A DNA stretch of 5,612 bases, taken from Myxococcales bacterium. GTDB taxonomy: Bacteria > Myxococcota_A > UBA9160 > JALSIO01. Shown one piece after another: positions 1 to 5,612 of this stretch. The notes beneath the pieces were generated by a model. That model saw only the letters and a program-made list of their open reading frames with translations. It did no database searches and was not told where the DNA came from. Location: NCBI GenBank assembly GCA_026989995.1, contig JALSIO010000092.1, forward strand, positions 1-5,612, given 5' to 3'. The translations under genes were made by a program, and so were the position numbers. Numbering within the stretch: the first letter of the stretch is position 1; each line of letters starts with the position of its first letter.

Positions 1-218
1 GCCTGGTCTTCCGCATCGTCGCCTCCCGGGCCCGGCCCCGCGGTTCGTGCCGTCTGCCCCTTCCAGGCGCGAGCCGGGGCACCGGCCAGGGGGCCGCCTC
101 TTCCAGTCTAGTGGCTCCGGGGGGCACAGGGGTTGCGGTGGACACGACGTTTTTCCCCGCGGGGCCCAGGCTGGAGGGCGGCACCGCGCGCGGCATGGCC
201 ACCCGCACCGGCTGGAAG
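1..218. other. GC-rich upstream stretch without a supported gene
   Basis: I see no gene here that I can defend. Plus frame 3 is open from the left edge to a TGA at 231-233, so the C-terminal tail of an upstream gene is possible. However, plus frame 2 and two minus-strand frames (ATG-type starts at 225-223 and 196-194) are also open across the same bases, which is what high G+C produces by chance. None of the translations shows a motif, a membrane segment or a familiar family signature. A perfect 10-bp palindrome (CCCCGCGGGG, 155-164) is present, but T residues precede it instead of following it, so it is not a plus-strand terminator. On the minus strand it is followed by A residues, so it is not a terminator there either. 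Confidence 0.5.
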
Positions 219-227
219 GAATCATTC

Positions 228-252
228 GTCTGATGTACAGACTCTTGAGTCT
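228..252. repeat. Two overlapping inverted repeats, candidate operator
   Basis: The first repeat is GTCTG (228-232), a 5-base spacer and CAGAC (238-242). The second is AGACTC (239-244), TT and GAGTCT (247-252), a perfect 14-base palindrome apart from its spacer. They share bases 239-242. Both arms of each match exactly. Their place upstream of a TetR-family gene suggests a repressor site, but the binding protein is inferred. Confidence 0.4.
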
Positions 253-264
253 TGGTTTGGAATC

Positions 265-290
265 AGCAGATCCTCAGATCAGGGTCTGCT
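265..290. repeat. 26-base imperfect palindrome, candidate TetR-family operator
   Basis: The left arm AGCAGATCCT (265-274) and right arm AGGGTCTGCT (281-290) are complementary at 9 of 10 positions, with the one mismatch at 271/284, and are separated by CAGATC. The element ends 22 bases before the repressor ATG, just ahead of the Shine-Dalgarno sequence. Its size and symmetry suit a TetR-family dimer or pair of dimers, so self-repression of the operon is the simplest reading. In RNA it could also form a 10-bp stem with a G-U pair and a 6-base loop, so an effect in the 5' leader is an alternative. Confidence 0.5.
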
Positions 291-302
291 TCGAGCCTTC
301 AC

Positions 303-308
303 GGGAGG
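303..308 (+). promoter_or_regulatory. Ribosome binding site of the TetR-family gene
   Basis: GGGAGG, containing the core GGAGG (304-308), lies four bases before the ATG at 313. The spacing is slightly short but usable. It decides the start codon: the reading frame is open much further upstream, but those upstream codons read through the AT-rich repeat region and have no comparable site. Confidence 0.7.
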
Positions 309-312
309 CGGC

Positions 313-951
313 ATGGACGGAAGCGCCTCTCCCCGCGCCCGCCGTCGGGCCGCAGAGCTCGCGCGGCGACGGGCCGACGTCCTCGAGGCGGCCGCGGAGG
401 TCTTCGCCGAGCGGGGGTTCCACGACGCCCAGATCGGCGAGATCGCCGCCCGCGCCGAGGTGTCCCGGGCCACGCTCTATGACCTGTTTCCCAGCAAGGA
501 GGCGATCTACTCCGAGGTGATGCTCGAGGCCGCCCGGGAGGTGCGGCAGCGGGTCGAGGCCCGCGCCGAGGCGGCGGCCGGCCCCGCGGAGCGCCTGCTC
601 GCGGTGCTCCAGGCACTCTTCGAGTGCTTCGAGGAGAAACGCGCCCTGCTGCGGATCTACGCGCGGGCCACGCAGGGGGATGCCCTGCGCATCGGAGCCG
701 AGTTCGGCGAGGAGGCGGCCCGGGTCTTCCGGGACTTCTCCGACTGGGTCGCCGGCCTGGCCGCCGAGGCCCGCCGCCGGGGCCTCCTCCCCGAGCTCGA
801 GCCGGAGGCGGTGGCCGCGGCGCTCATCGGCGGCGCCACGGTGCTGGCGACCCGGGCGGTGGAGGGCGGCCGCGGCGACGACCTGGCCCGCGCCGGGCGG
901 GCGCTGCGGCGGGTCTTCGAGCACCTGCTCGCGGCGGAGCCGGGCCGGTGA
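313..951 (+). CDS. TetR/AcrR-family transcriptional repressor
   Basis: This encodes a 212-residue DNA-binding regulator of usual TetR-family length. The N-terminal helix-turn-helix domain covers about residues 19-66: a first helix with the family pattern ILxAAxxxFAExGF (here VLEAAAEVFAERGF, 23-36), then IGEIAARAEVSRATLYDLFPSKEAIY (41-66), with the recognition helix near 50-57 and the Y-x-x-F-x-x-K signature intact. The rest is an all-helical ligand/dimer domain typical of the family; its effector cannot be read from sequence. The basic N-terminal tail (residues 8-20) is Arg-rich. The start is set by the GGAGG at 304-308 and by the domain beginning soon after. The stop codon overlaps the GTG of the adaptor gene, so the repressor is co-transcribed with the pump it presumably controls. 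Family assignment is firm; target and inducer are inference. Confidence 0.93.
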   Translation: MDGSASPRARRRAAELARRRADVLEAAAEVFAERGFHDAQIGEIAARAEVSRATLYDLFPSKEAIYSEVMLEAAREVRQRVEARAEAAAGPAERLLAVLQALFECFEEKRALLRIYARATQGDALRIGAEFGEEAARVFRDFSDWVAGLAAEARRRGLLPELEPEAVAAALIGGATVLATRAVEGGRGDDLARAGRALRRVFEHLLAAEPGR

Positions 952-2027
952 GGGCCGCCCTCGCGGCTGGCGTCGCGGCGCTCCTGCTCGGCTGCTCCGA
1001 GGCGCCCCCGTCGCGAGGATCCGCACCGGAGCGGGCCCCCGCGGTCCGGACCGTGACGGCGGAGCGGATCGAGGTCCGCAATGTGGTCCGCGGCACGGGC
1101 AGCCTCGAGGCGCGTCGGGCCACGGACCTCGGTCCACGGGTGGACGGCGTCATCGAGCGGATCGAGGTCGACGTGGGAGACCGGGTCGCGGCGGGCGATC
1201 TGCTCTTCCGCACCCGCCCGGTGCGCTACGAGCTGGCGCTCGAGCAGGCGCGCCACGCCCTCGAACGGGCGCGAGCCGAGCGGAGGCAGGCGGAGATCGA
1301 CCTGCGCCGGGCCGAGGCCCTCCACCGCGAAGGCGCGCTCCCGGCCGAGCGCCTCGACCGCGCCCGCAACCGCGCCGAGATCGCGCGGGCGGCCGAGGCC
1401 GGCGCGGAGGTGGCGCTCGCCCGCGCCCGCCAGGACCTCGCCGACACCGAGGTGCGCTCGCCCTTCGCGGGGGTGGTGACCGCCCGGTACGTGGACGAGG
1501 GATCCCTGCAGCGCACCCTCATGAGCGCGAACGCCCGCGTGCTCCGGGTGGCAGAGATCCACCCCCTGCGCGCGCTCCTCCGGGTTCCCGCGGAGCACCT
1601 CTCCCGGCTGGAGGTCGGATTGCCCGTCCGGCTGTCGGTGCAGGGGCTCGAGGGCGAGTTCCGGGGCGAGGTGCGGGCCATCAACGACCAGGTCGATGCC
1701 GCCACGCGGAGCCTCGAGCTCCGCGTCGAGGTGCCGAACCCGGAGCACCGCTTGAAGCCCGGGCTCTTCGTGCGGGGCTCCATCGATCTGCCCCCGCGCG
1801 AGGCCCTCGTCCTTCCCCGCGAGGCGGTGCTCGGCCTGCCGGATGCGCCCTTCGCCTGGGTCGGCGACGCCGGAAGCGCCCGGCGCCGACGCCTCGTGGT
1901 GCGGGAGCTCGACCTCACGCGGGTCGAGGTCCGGGGCGGGCTCGAGGAGGGAGAGCCCGTCCTGATCGGGCCCGCGCTGCGCGAGCTGGCCGGGGGAGGA
2001 CCGCCTTCGACCGGGGCCCGCCCGTGA
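948..2027 (+). CDS. RND efflux periplasmic adaptor (membrane fusion) lipoprotein
   Basis: This 359-residue HlyD/AcrA-type adaptor would bridge the RND pump to an outer-membrane channel. I chose the GTG at 948 because it yields a signal peptide with a lipobox (LLLG before Cys16), preceded by a GGAG-like site at 936-939. Translation from further upstream would bury that signal. Domains in order are: half of the lipoyl domain (about 60-89, with VDGVIERIEVDVGDRV), an Arg/Ala/Glu-rich helical hairpin (about 94-165), the second lipoyl half (166-203, SPFAGVVTARYVDEG), a beta-barrel (about 206-280) and a membrane-proximal domain to about 348. The hairpin tip keeps R121 and L125 of the R-x3-L-x6-S channel-contact motif described for MacA, but Pro132 replaces the Ser. 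The residue after the lipid Cys is Ser, not the Asp known for inner-membrane retention in E. coli. The gene overlaps both neighbours by four bases. Confidence 0.93.
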   Translation: MRAALAAGVAALLLGCSEAPPSRGSAPERAPAVRTVTAERIEVRNVVRGTGSLEARRATDLGPRVDGVIERIEVDVGDRVAAGDLLFRTRPVRYELALEQARHALERARAERRQAEIDLRRAEALHREGALPAERLDRARNRAEIARAAEAGAEVALARARQDLADTEVRSPFAGVVTARYVDEGSLQRTLMSANARVLRVAEIHPLRALLRVPAEHLSRLEVGLPVRLSVQGLEGEFRGEVRAINDQVDAATRSLELRVEVPNPEHRLKPGLFVRGSIDLPPREALVLPREAVLGLPDAPFAWVGDAGSARRRRLVVRELDLTRVEVRGGLEEGEPVLIGPALRELAGGGPPSTGARP

Positions 2028-5000
2028 GGATCGCGGACCTCTGCATCCGGCGCCCGGTCACCGGTGTCATGCTCCCGGGCGCGCTCGTGGTGGCGGGACT
2101 GCTCTCCCTTCCACGGCTCGGCGTGGACCTCTTTCCGCGGGTCGAGTTTCCCTTCATCGCGGTCACCACCGTGCTCGAGGGGGCGACCCCGGAGACCGTG
2201 GAGAGCCAGGTCACCGACGTCCTCGAGAACTCGATCAACACCGTCGCGGGCATCGAGGAGCTCCGCTCCGTGAGCTCCGAGGGGCTCTCGCAGATCTTCG
2301 TGCAGTTCGAGCTCGAGGAAGACGTGGACGCGCGGACCGAGGACGTGCGGGAGAGGGTGGCCCTCGCCCGACCCGAGCTCCCTCTCGAGGCGGAGCCGCC
2401 CGTGGTCACCAAGGTGGACCCCGATGCGGCGCCGATCCTCTCGGTCCTGGTGGCGGGCCCGCTGCCCGTCGGCGAGCTCACGCGCTTTGCCGAGGACGTG
2501 GTGGAAGAGCGCATCCAGCGCATCCCCGGGGTGGGCTCGACCGAGCTCGTGGGCGGGCGCGAGCGGGAGATCCGGATCTGGGCCGACCCGGATCGCCTGT
2601 GGTCCCGGGACCTCACGGCCCTCGAGCTGGTGGCCGCCATCCGCGCCGAGCACGCCGATCTGCCCGGCGGGCACCTGGAGACGCCCGGCCTCCGGCGGGA
2701 GCTCGTGGTCCGGACCGAGGGGGAGGTGGCCGCGGCCCGCGACTTCGCCGACCTCGCGGTCGCTTGGCGGCGGGGGCGGGCCCTCTCCCTGGGCGAGGTG
2801 GCCCGGGTCGAGGACGGGCTCGAGGACGAACGGAGCGCAGCGGAGCTGGACGGCGTGCCCGGGGTGGCCGTGCTCGTCCGGCGCCAGTCCGGGCGGAACA
2901 CGGTGCAGGTCGCCGCGGCCGTGCGCCGCGAGGTGGAGGCGCTGCGGGCGGAGGCGCCGCCGGGGATCCGGATCGAGGTGGCCCGGGACCTGTCGCGGTT
3001 CATCGAAGCCTCCGCGCGGGACGTGGGCATCGACATGGCTTTCGGGGCGGCCCTCGCGGTTCTCGTCACCCTGGCCTTCCTCCGAAGCGCCCGCGCCACC
3101 TGGATCGTCGCGATGGCGATTCCGGCCTCCGTGGTCGCCTCGTTCTTCTTCTTCGGGGTGCTCGGCTTCACCCTCAACATCCTCACCCTGATGGCCCTCT
3201 CGGTCTCGATCGGCCTGCTCATCGACGACGCCATCGTGGTCCTCGAGAGCATCCACCGCCGGATCGAGGAGGGGGAGGAACCGCGGGCCGCCGCCTCGCG
3301 GGGGACGGCCGTCGTGGGCACCGCCGTGGTGGCGGGCACGCTCTCGGTGCTCGCGGTCTTCGTGCCCATCGCCTTCATGCGGGGCATGATCGGGCGCTTC
3401 TTCTACGAGTACGGCCTCGCCATCTCCGCAGCGGTGGCCGTCTCCCTCCTGGTGGCCGTCACCCTGACGCCGATGTTGTGTTCCCGATGGCTGCGACCGG
3501 CACCGGGCCTCGCCGACCGCGGCACGGCGCCCGGGCGCCTCGCTGCGCTCTACGCGGTGGTGCTCGCCGGAGCGCTCCGGCATCGGGGGGTCGTGATCGC
3601 CGTCGCCGGGGTGGCCGTGGCGGCGGGAGGGGCGGTGGCGCGCACGGTTCCCCTCGAGTTCGCGGGCAAGGTGGACCGCAGCGAGCTCGAAGCGCGGGTG
3701 GAGCTCGCGGTGGGAAGCGGCATCGGGCGGACCCGGGAGGTCGCCCGGCGCGCCGCGGAGGCCCTGCGGGCGATTCCGGAGGTGCGCCGGCTCTTCGTGA
3801 CCGCCGGGGGCGGCCTCGAGAATCGCGTGAACGAGGCCTCCCTCTACGTCGAGCTCCTGCCCAAGTCCGAGCGGGACGTGGACCACCTCGTGGTCTTCGA
3901 GAAGGTGCGCGCGACCCTGCGCCGGGCGGTTCCCGAGGCCCGGCGCATCACGGTGAGCGAGATTCCCTGGATCTCGGGAGGGGGCTTTACGGCCTACCAC
4001 GTGGAGTACGACATCCGCGGCCCGGACCTGGCCGAGCTGCGCCAGCTCGGGGATCGCCTGGCTCGGCGCATGCGCTCGGATCCGCGCTTCGTGGACGTCC
4101 GCACGAGCATCGAGCCCGGAAAGCCCGAGCTCGCCCTGCGCCCCGACCGCGCGCTCGCCGGCGATCTCGGCATTCCCCTGCGGGCTCTCGCTGAGACGGT
4201 CCGGGCGCTGGTGGGCGGGCTCGACGTGGCCACCTTCGAGGAGGCCGGGCACCGCTTCGACGTGCGGCTGCGCGTCGACCGCCCCGGGGAGCGGGGGCTG
4301 GCCGGCGTGGCATCCCTCCCGGTGCGCACGGCAGCGGGCGCCCTCGTGGAAATCGGGAGCGTCGCCGAGCTCACGGTCGCGGAGGGGCCCTCCCGGGTGG
4401 ACCGCAAGGGCCGGGAGCGGTCGGTGACGCTCTACGCCAACACGCCCGCCGGCGTCGCCCTCGGGACGGCGGCCGCGCGCCTCGACGAGCTCGTCGCCGG
4501 GCTGGGCCTGCCGCCGGGCTACCGCGGAGCCCACGCGGGGATGTCGGAGCGGATGCGCGACTCCGCGCGCTCGGTGCTCGGCGCCTTCCTGCTGGCACTC
4601 GCGGCCCTCTACGTGATCCTGGCCGTGCAGTTCGACAGCTTCGGACAGCCGTTGGTGATCATGGTGGCGGCGCCCCTGTCCTTCGTCGGCGCCTTCTCCG
4701 CGCTCTCGCTCACCGGCACACCGCTCAACATCTTCGCCCAGATCGGCATCGTCGCCCTCATGGGCCTCGTGATGAAGAACGGAATCCTGCTCGTGGACTA
4801 CGCCAACCGGCTTCGGGAGGCCGGCCGTCCCGCCGCCCGGGCGATGCTGGAGGCCGGGCGCGTCCGGCTCCGGCCGGTGCTGATGACGGCGATCTCGACC
4901 TTCATCGGGATGATCCCCGTCGCGGCCTCCCGGAGCGACGGCGCCGAGTGGCGCAATCCCATGGGGATCATCGTGCTCGGGGGGCTCTTCTCCTCGACCC

Positions 5001-5146
5001 TGCTCACGCTGGTCGTCGTTCCGGTGGTCTACACCCTCGCCGCCGACGCCGGCGAAGCCCTTCGCCGCGCCCGGGATCGGGCGGGGCGCTGGCGGCGGGG
5101 CGGTCCGGCTGCCCGGACCGGCCCCGCGGCCGACGGCGCGCACTGA
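2024..5146 (+). CDS. HAE1-type RND multidrug efflux pump, inner-membrane subunit
   Basis: This 1040-residue AcrB-like proton/drug antiporter has normal length for the family. The GTG at 2024 gives the expected N-terminus (RIADLCIRRPVTGVML) leading into TM1; starting at the ATG at 2069 would cut into TM1. The two-fold layout is complete: TM1 (about 12-30), first porter half (36-325), TM2-6 (336-486), TM7 (520-540), second porter half (545-845) and TM8-12 (850-1005). The TM4 proton-relay pair Asp401-Asp402 (GLLIDDAIVVLES) matches AcrB D407/D408, and Lys918 (GLVMKNGILLVDYANR) matches K940, so it should be active. The FFFF run (374-377) lies in TM3. The last 35 residues are an Arg/Ala/Gly-rich tail. 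No strong Shine-Dalgarno is close to the start (a purine run at 1992-2000 is 23 bases away), so translation probably depends on coupling to the adaptor gene. Substrates cannot be predicted; no metal-pump (CusA-like) signature was recognised. Confidence 0.95.
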   Translation: MRIADLCIRRPVTGVMLPGALVVAGLLSLPRLGVDLFPRVEFPFIAVTTVLEGATPETVESQVTDVLENSINTVAGIEELRSVSSEGLSQIFVQFELEEDVDARTEDVRERVALARPELPLEAEPPVVTKVDPDAAPILSVLVAGPLPVGELTRFAEDVVEERIQRIPGVGSTELVGGREREIRIWADPDRLWSRDLTALELVAAIRAEHADLPGGHLETPGLRRELVVRTEGEVAAARDFADLAVAWRRGRALSLGEVARVEDGLEDERSAAELDGVPGVAVLVRRQSGRNTVQVAAAVRREVEALRAEAPPGIRIEVARDLSRFIEASARDVGIDMAFGAALAVLVTLAFLRSARATWIVAMAIPASVVASFFFFGVLGFTLNILTLMALSVSIGLLIDDAIVVLESIHRRIEEGEEPRAAASRGTAVVGTAVVAGTLSVLAVFVPIAFMRGMIGRFFYEYGLAISAAVAVSLLVAVTLTPMLCSRWLRPAPGLADRGTAPGRLAALYAVVLAGALRHRGVVIAVAGVAVAAGGAVARTVPLEFAGKVDRSELEARVELAVGSGIGRTREVARRAAEALRAIPEVRRLFVTAGGGLENRVNEASLYVELLPKSERDVDHLVVFEKVRATLRRAVPEARRITVSEIPWISGGGFTAYHVEYDIRGPDLAELRQLGDRLARRMRSDPRFVDVRTSIEPGKPELALRPDRALAGDLGIPLRALAETVRALVGGLDVATFEEAGHRFDVRLRVDRPGERGLAGVASLPVRTAAGALVEIGSVAELTVAEGPSRVDRKGRERSVTLYANTPAGVALGTAAARLDELVAGLGLPPGYRGAHAGMSERMRDSARSVLGAFLLALAALYVILAVQFDSFGQPLVIMVAAPLSFVGAFSALSLTGTPLNIFAQIGIVALMGLVMKNGILLVDYANRLREAGRPAARAMLEAGRVRLRPVLMTAISTFIGMIPVAASRSDGAEWRNPMGIIVLGGLFSSTLLTLVVVPVVYTLAADAGEALRRARDRAGRWRRGGPAARTGPAADGAH

Positions 5147-5162
5147 GCGTACGCGCCGTCGG
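5130..5162. terminator. Strong hairpin over the pump stop codon, possible bidirectional terminator
   Basis: CCGACGGCGCG (5130-5140) and CGCGCCGTCGG (5152-5162) form a perfect 11-bp inverted repeat around an 11-base loop that contains the pump TGA (5144-5146). Past a C/A mismatch, two more pairs (5142-5143 with 5149-5150) can extend the stem. It sits between convergent genes only 27 bp apart, where a shared terminator is expected. No T-run follows on either strand (GGGGGG follows on the plus strand), so a classical intrinsic terminator is not shown; it could instead be an RNA-end stabiliser. Confidence 0.45.
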
Positions 5163-5173
5163 GGGGCTCGCGC

Positions 5174-5612
5174 TCAGGCGTCGGCCTGTTCGTGGGCCTC
5201 GAGCATCCACAGGAGCTGGTCGGCCGCCCGGGAGATCTCCGTGAACAGGTCCGCGGTGTCGGCGTCTCCGGCCTTCTCCGCGGTGGCGATGGCCTTCCGG
5301 TAGCCGGAGCCCGCCGCGGCGAGGGCCTCGGCGAGGGCGGCGACGTGGTCCGCGCCCCGCATCGGCTTGGGATCGTGCGGCGGCAGCGACGAGGCGTCGT
5401 GGACCTCGGGCAGGGAGCCGCGCGCGGTGCTGCCGAGCGCCACCGCGCGCTCCGCGAGCGCGTCCGCGTGCTCCACCGCAGCCCCGGCGATGCGGTCGAA
5501 GAGCTCGTGGAGCGGGACGAAGTTCGGTCCCATCACGTTCCAGTGGGCGTGCCGGGCGCGGAGGCCGAGGTCCGGGGTGTCGGCCAGGCGCCGGTTCAGC
5601 AGCTCGGCCATC
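5174..5612 (-). CDS. dps: Dps/ferritin-like DNA-protection and iron-storage protein (5' end likely cut off)
   Basis: The visible 145 residues are a Dps-family protein, which assembles into 12-subunit shells that oxidise Fe2+ with peroxide and shield DNA. Numbering from the ATG at 5611-5609, the ferroxidase ligands are all present: His23 in AHWNVMGPNF, His35 in LHELFD, and Asp50 and Glu54 in HADALAERAVALG. The C-terminal DADTADLFTEISR (117-129) and following Trp135 are also typical. Family members usually have about 15-20 residues before the (V/M)-x-ELLN-x-x-LAD segment where this Met lies, and only one base remains before the window edge. The Met is therefore probably internal and the gene runs out of the window. 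Some Dps use that extra tail to bind DNA, so DNA binding cannot be judged. The gene is convergent to the pump operon and separately controlled from a promoter outside the window; no functional link is shown. Confidence 0.92.
   Translation of the reverse strand, partial: MAELLNRRLADTPDLGLRARHAHWNVMGPNFVPLHELFDRIAGAAVEHADALAERAVALGSTARGSLPEVHDASSLPPHDPKPMRGADHVAALAEALAAAGSGYRKAIATAEKAGDADTADLFTEISRAADQLLWMLEAHEQADA

Larger units (their letters stand above)
219..300 (+). promoter_or_regulatory. Probable promoter/operator region of the pump operon
   Basis: This is the only clearly AT-richer part of the window: about 46% G+C over 221-290 by hand count, against roughly 75% around it. It lies directly before the first gene of a three-gene unit. 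It contains overlapping inverted repeats (228-242, 239-252, 265-290) of the kind bound by TetR-family dimers. A convincing sigma-70 promoter is not visible. The best -35-like words are TTGAGT (245-250) and TTGGTT (252-257), and TCAGAT (274-279) is only a 3/6 match to a -10 at 16-bp spacing from the latter. That this is the operon promoter is inferred from position and composition, not from a consensus match. Confidence 0.5.

Noticed and set aside
155..164. CCCCGCGGGG palindrome next to a T-run as an intrinsic terminator
   Set aside because: The T residues precede the palindrome on the plus strand and become A residues after it on the minus strand, and there is no loop, so it fits neither direction.
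3..233. Plus frame 3 open from the left edge to a TGA, possibly the end of an upstream gene
   Set aside because: No motif is recognisable, and other frames on both strands are open over the same bases, so openness carries little information. An upstream gene end remains possible but unsupported.
133..312. Upstream extension of the TetR-family reading frame to an ATG at 133
   Set aside because: It would translate the AT-rich repeat region, adds no family-like sequence, and lacks the good Shine-Dalgarno found before 313.
624..947. Upstream extension of the adaptor reading frame into the repressor gene
   Set aside because: The added residues are an Arg/Gly-rich shadow of the repressor gene, and the extension would place the lipoprotein signal in the middle of the protein.
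680..2023. Upstream extension of the pump reading frame by 448 codons through repressor and adaptor genes
   Set aside because: The extension is low-complexity Arg/Gly/Pro/Ala-rich shadow sequence. Family members begin at the (M/V)RIADLCIRRP segment encoded at 2024.
1226..5143. Very long open minus-strand frame (about 1,300 codons) opposite the adaptor and pump genes
   Set aside because: Its translation is His/Arg/Gly/Pro-rich with no recognisable domain. It is the expected mirror of a very GC-rich coding frame, in which antisense stop codons are rare, and the plus-strand products are unmistakable.
1..5612. CRISPR array, tRNA/rRNA gene, insertion sequence or attachment site
   Set aside because: Reading both strands, I found no regularly spaced repeats, no cloverleaf or rRNA-like segments, no transposase-like product and no terminal inverted repeats flanking a gene.

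Overview
The window comes from a very GC-rich Gram-negative bacterium. The coding sequence is roughly three-quarters G+C with G/C-dominated third codon positions. A lipid-anchored periplasmic adaptor next to an RND pump implies a two-membrane envelope. A high-GC proteobacterial or related lineage fits, but nothing here fixes the genus.

Layout: positions 1-218 are GC-rich and hold no gene I can support. Positions 219-300 form a distinctly AT-richer stretch (about 46% G+C over 221-290, counted by hand) packed with inverted repeats; this is the likely promoter/operator region. A Shine-Dalgarno sequence follows, and then three plus-strand genes form one tight unit: a TetR/AcrR-family repressor (313-951), a lipoprotein HlyD/AcrA-type membrane fusion protein (948-2027) and an HAE1-type RND inner-membrane pump (2024-5146). 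Both junctions are the same 4-base GTGA overlap, where the GTG start of the next gene shares bases with the TGA stop of the previous one. After only 27 bp comes a convergent minus-strand Dps/ferritin-like gene (5174 to the right edge), probably missing its first codons. A strong hairpin lies across the end of the pump gene in the convergent gap.

How the genes work together: the pump captures substrates from the inner membrane or periplasm using proton-motive force, and the adaptor couples it to an outer-membrane TolC-like channel. No channel gene is present, so it must be encoded elsewhere. The repressor, as first gene of the same transcript, probably controls itself and the pump through the upstream palindromes. 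The Dps protein stores iron and protects DNA from oxidative damage; its position is convergent and no functional link to the pump can be shown. The gene content is a well-known type. I do not see a previously undescribed system here; the parts most worth a second look are the operator-like region, the double GTGA coupling and the hairpin over the pump stop codon.
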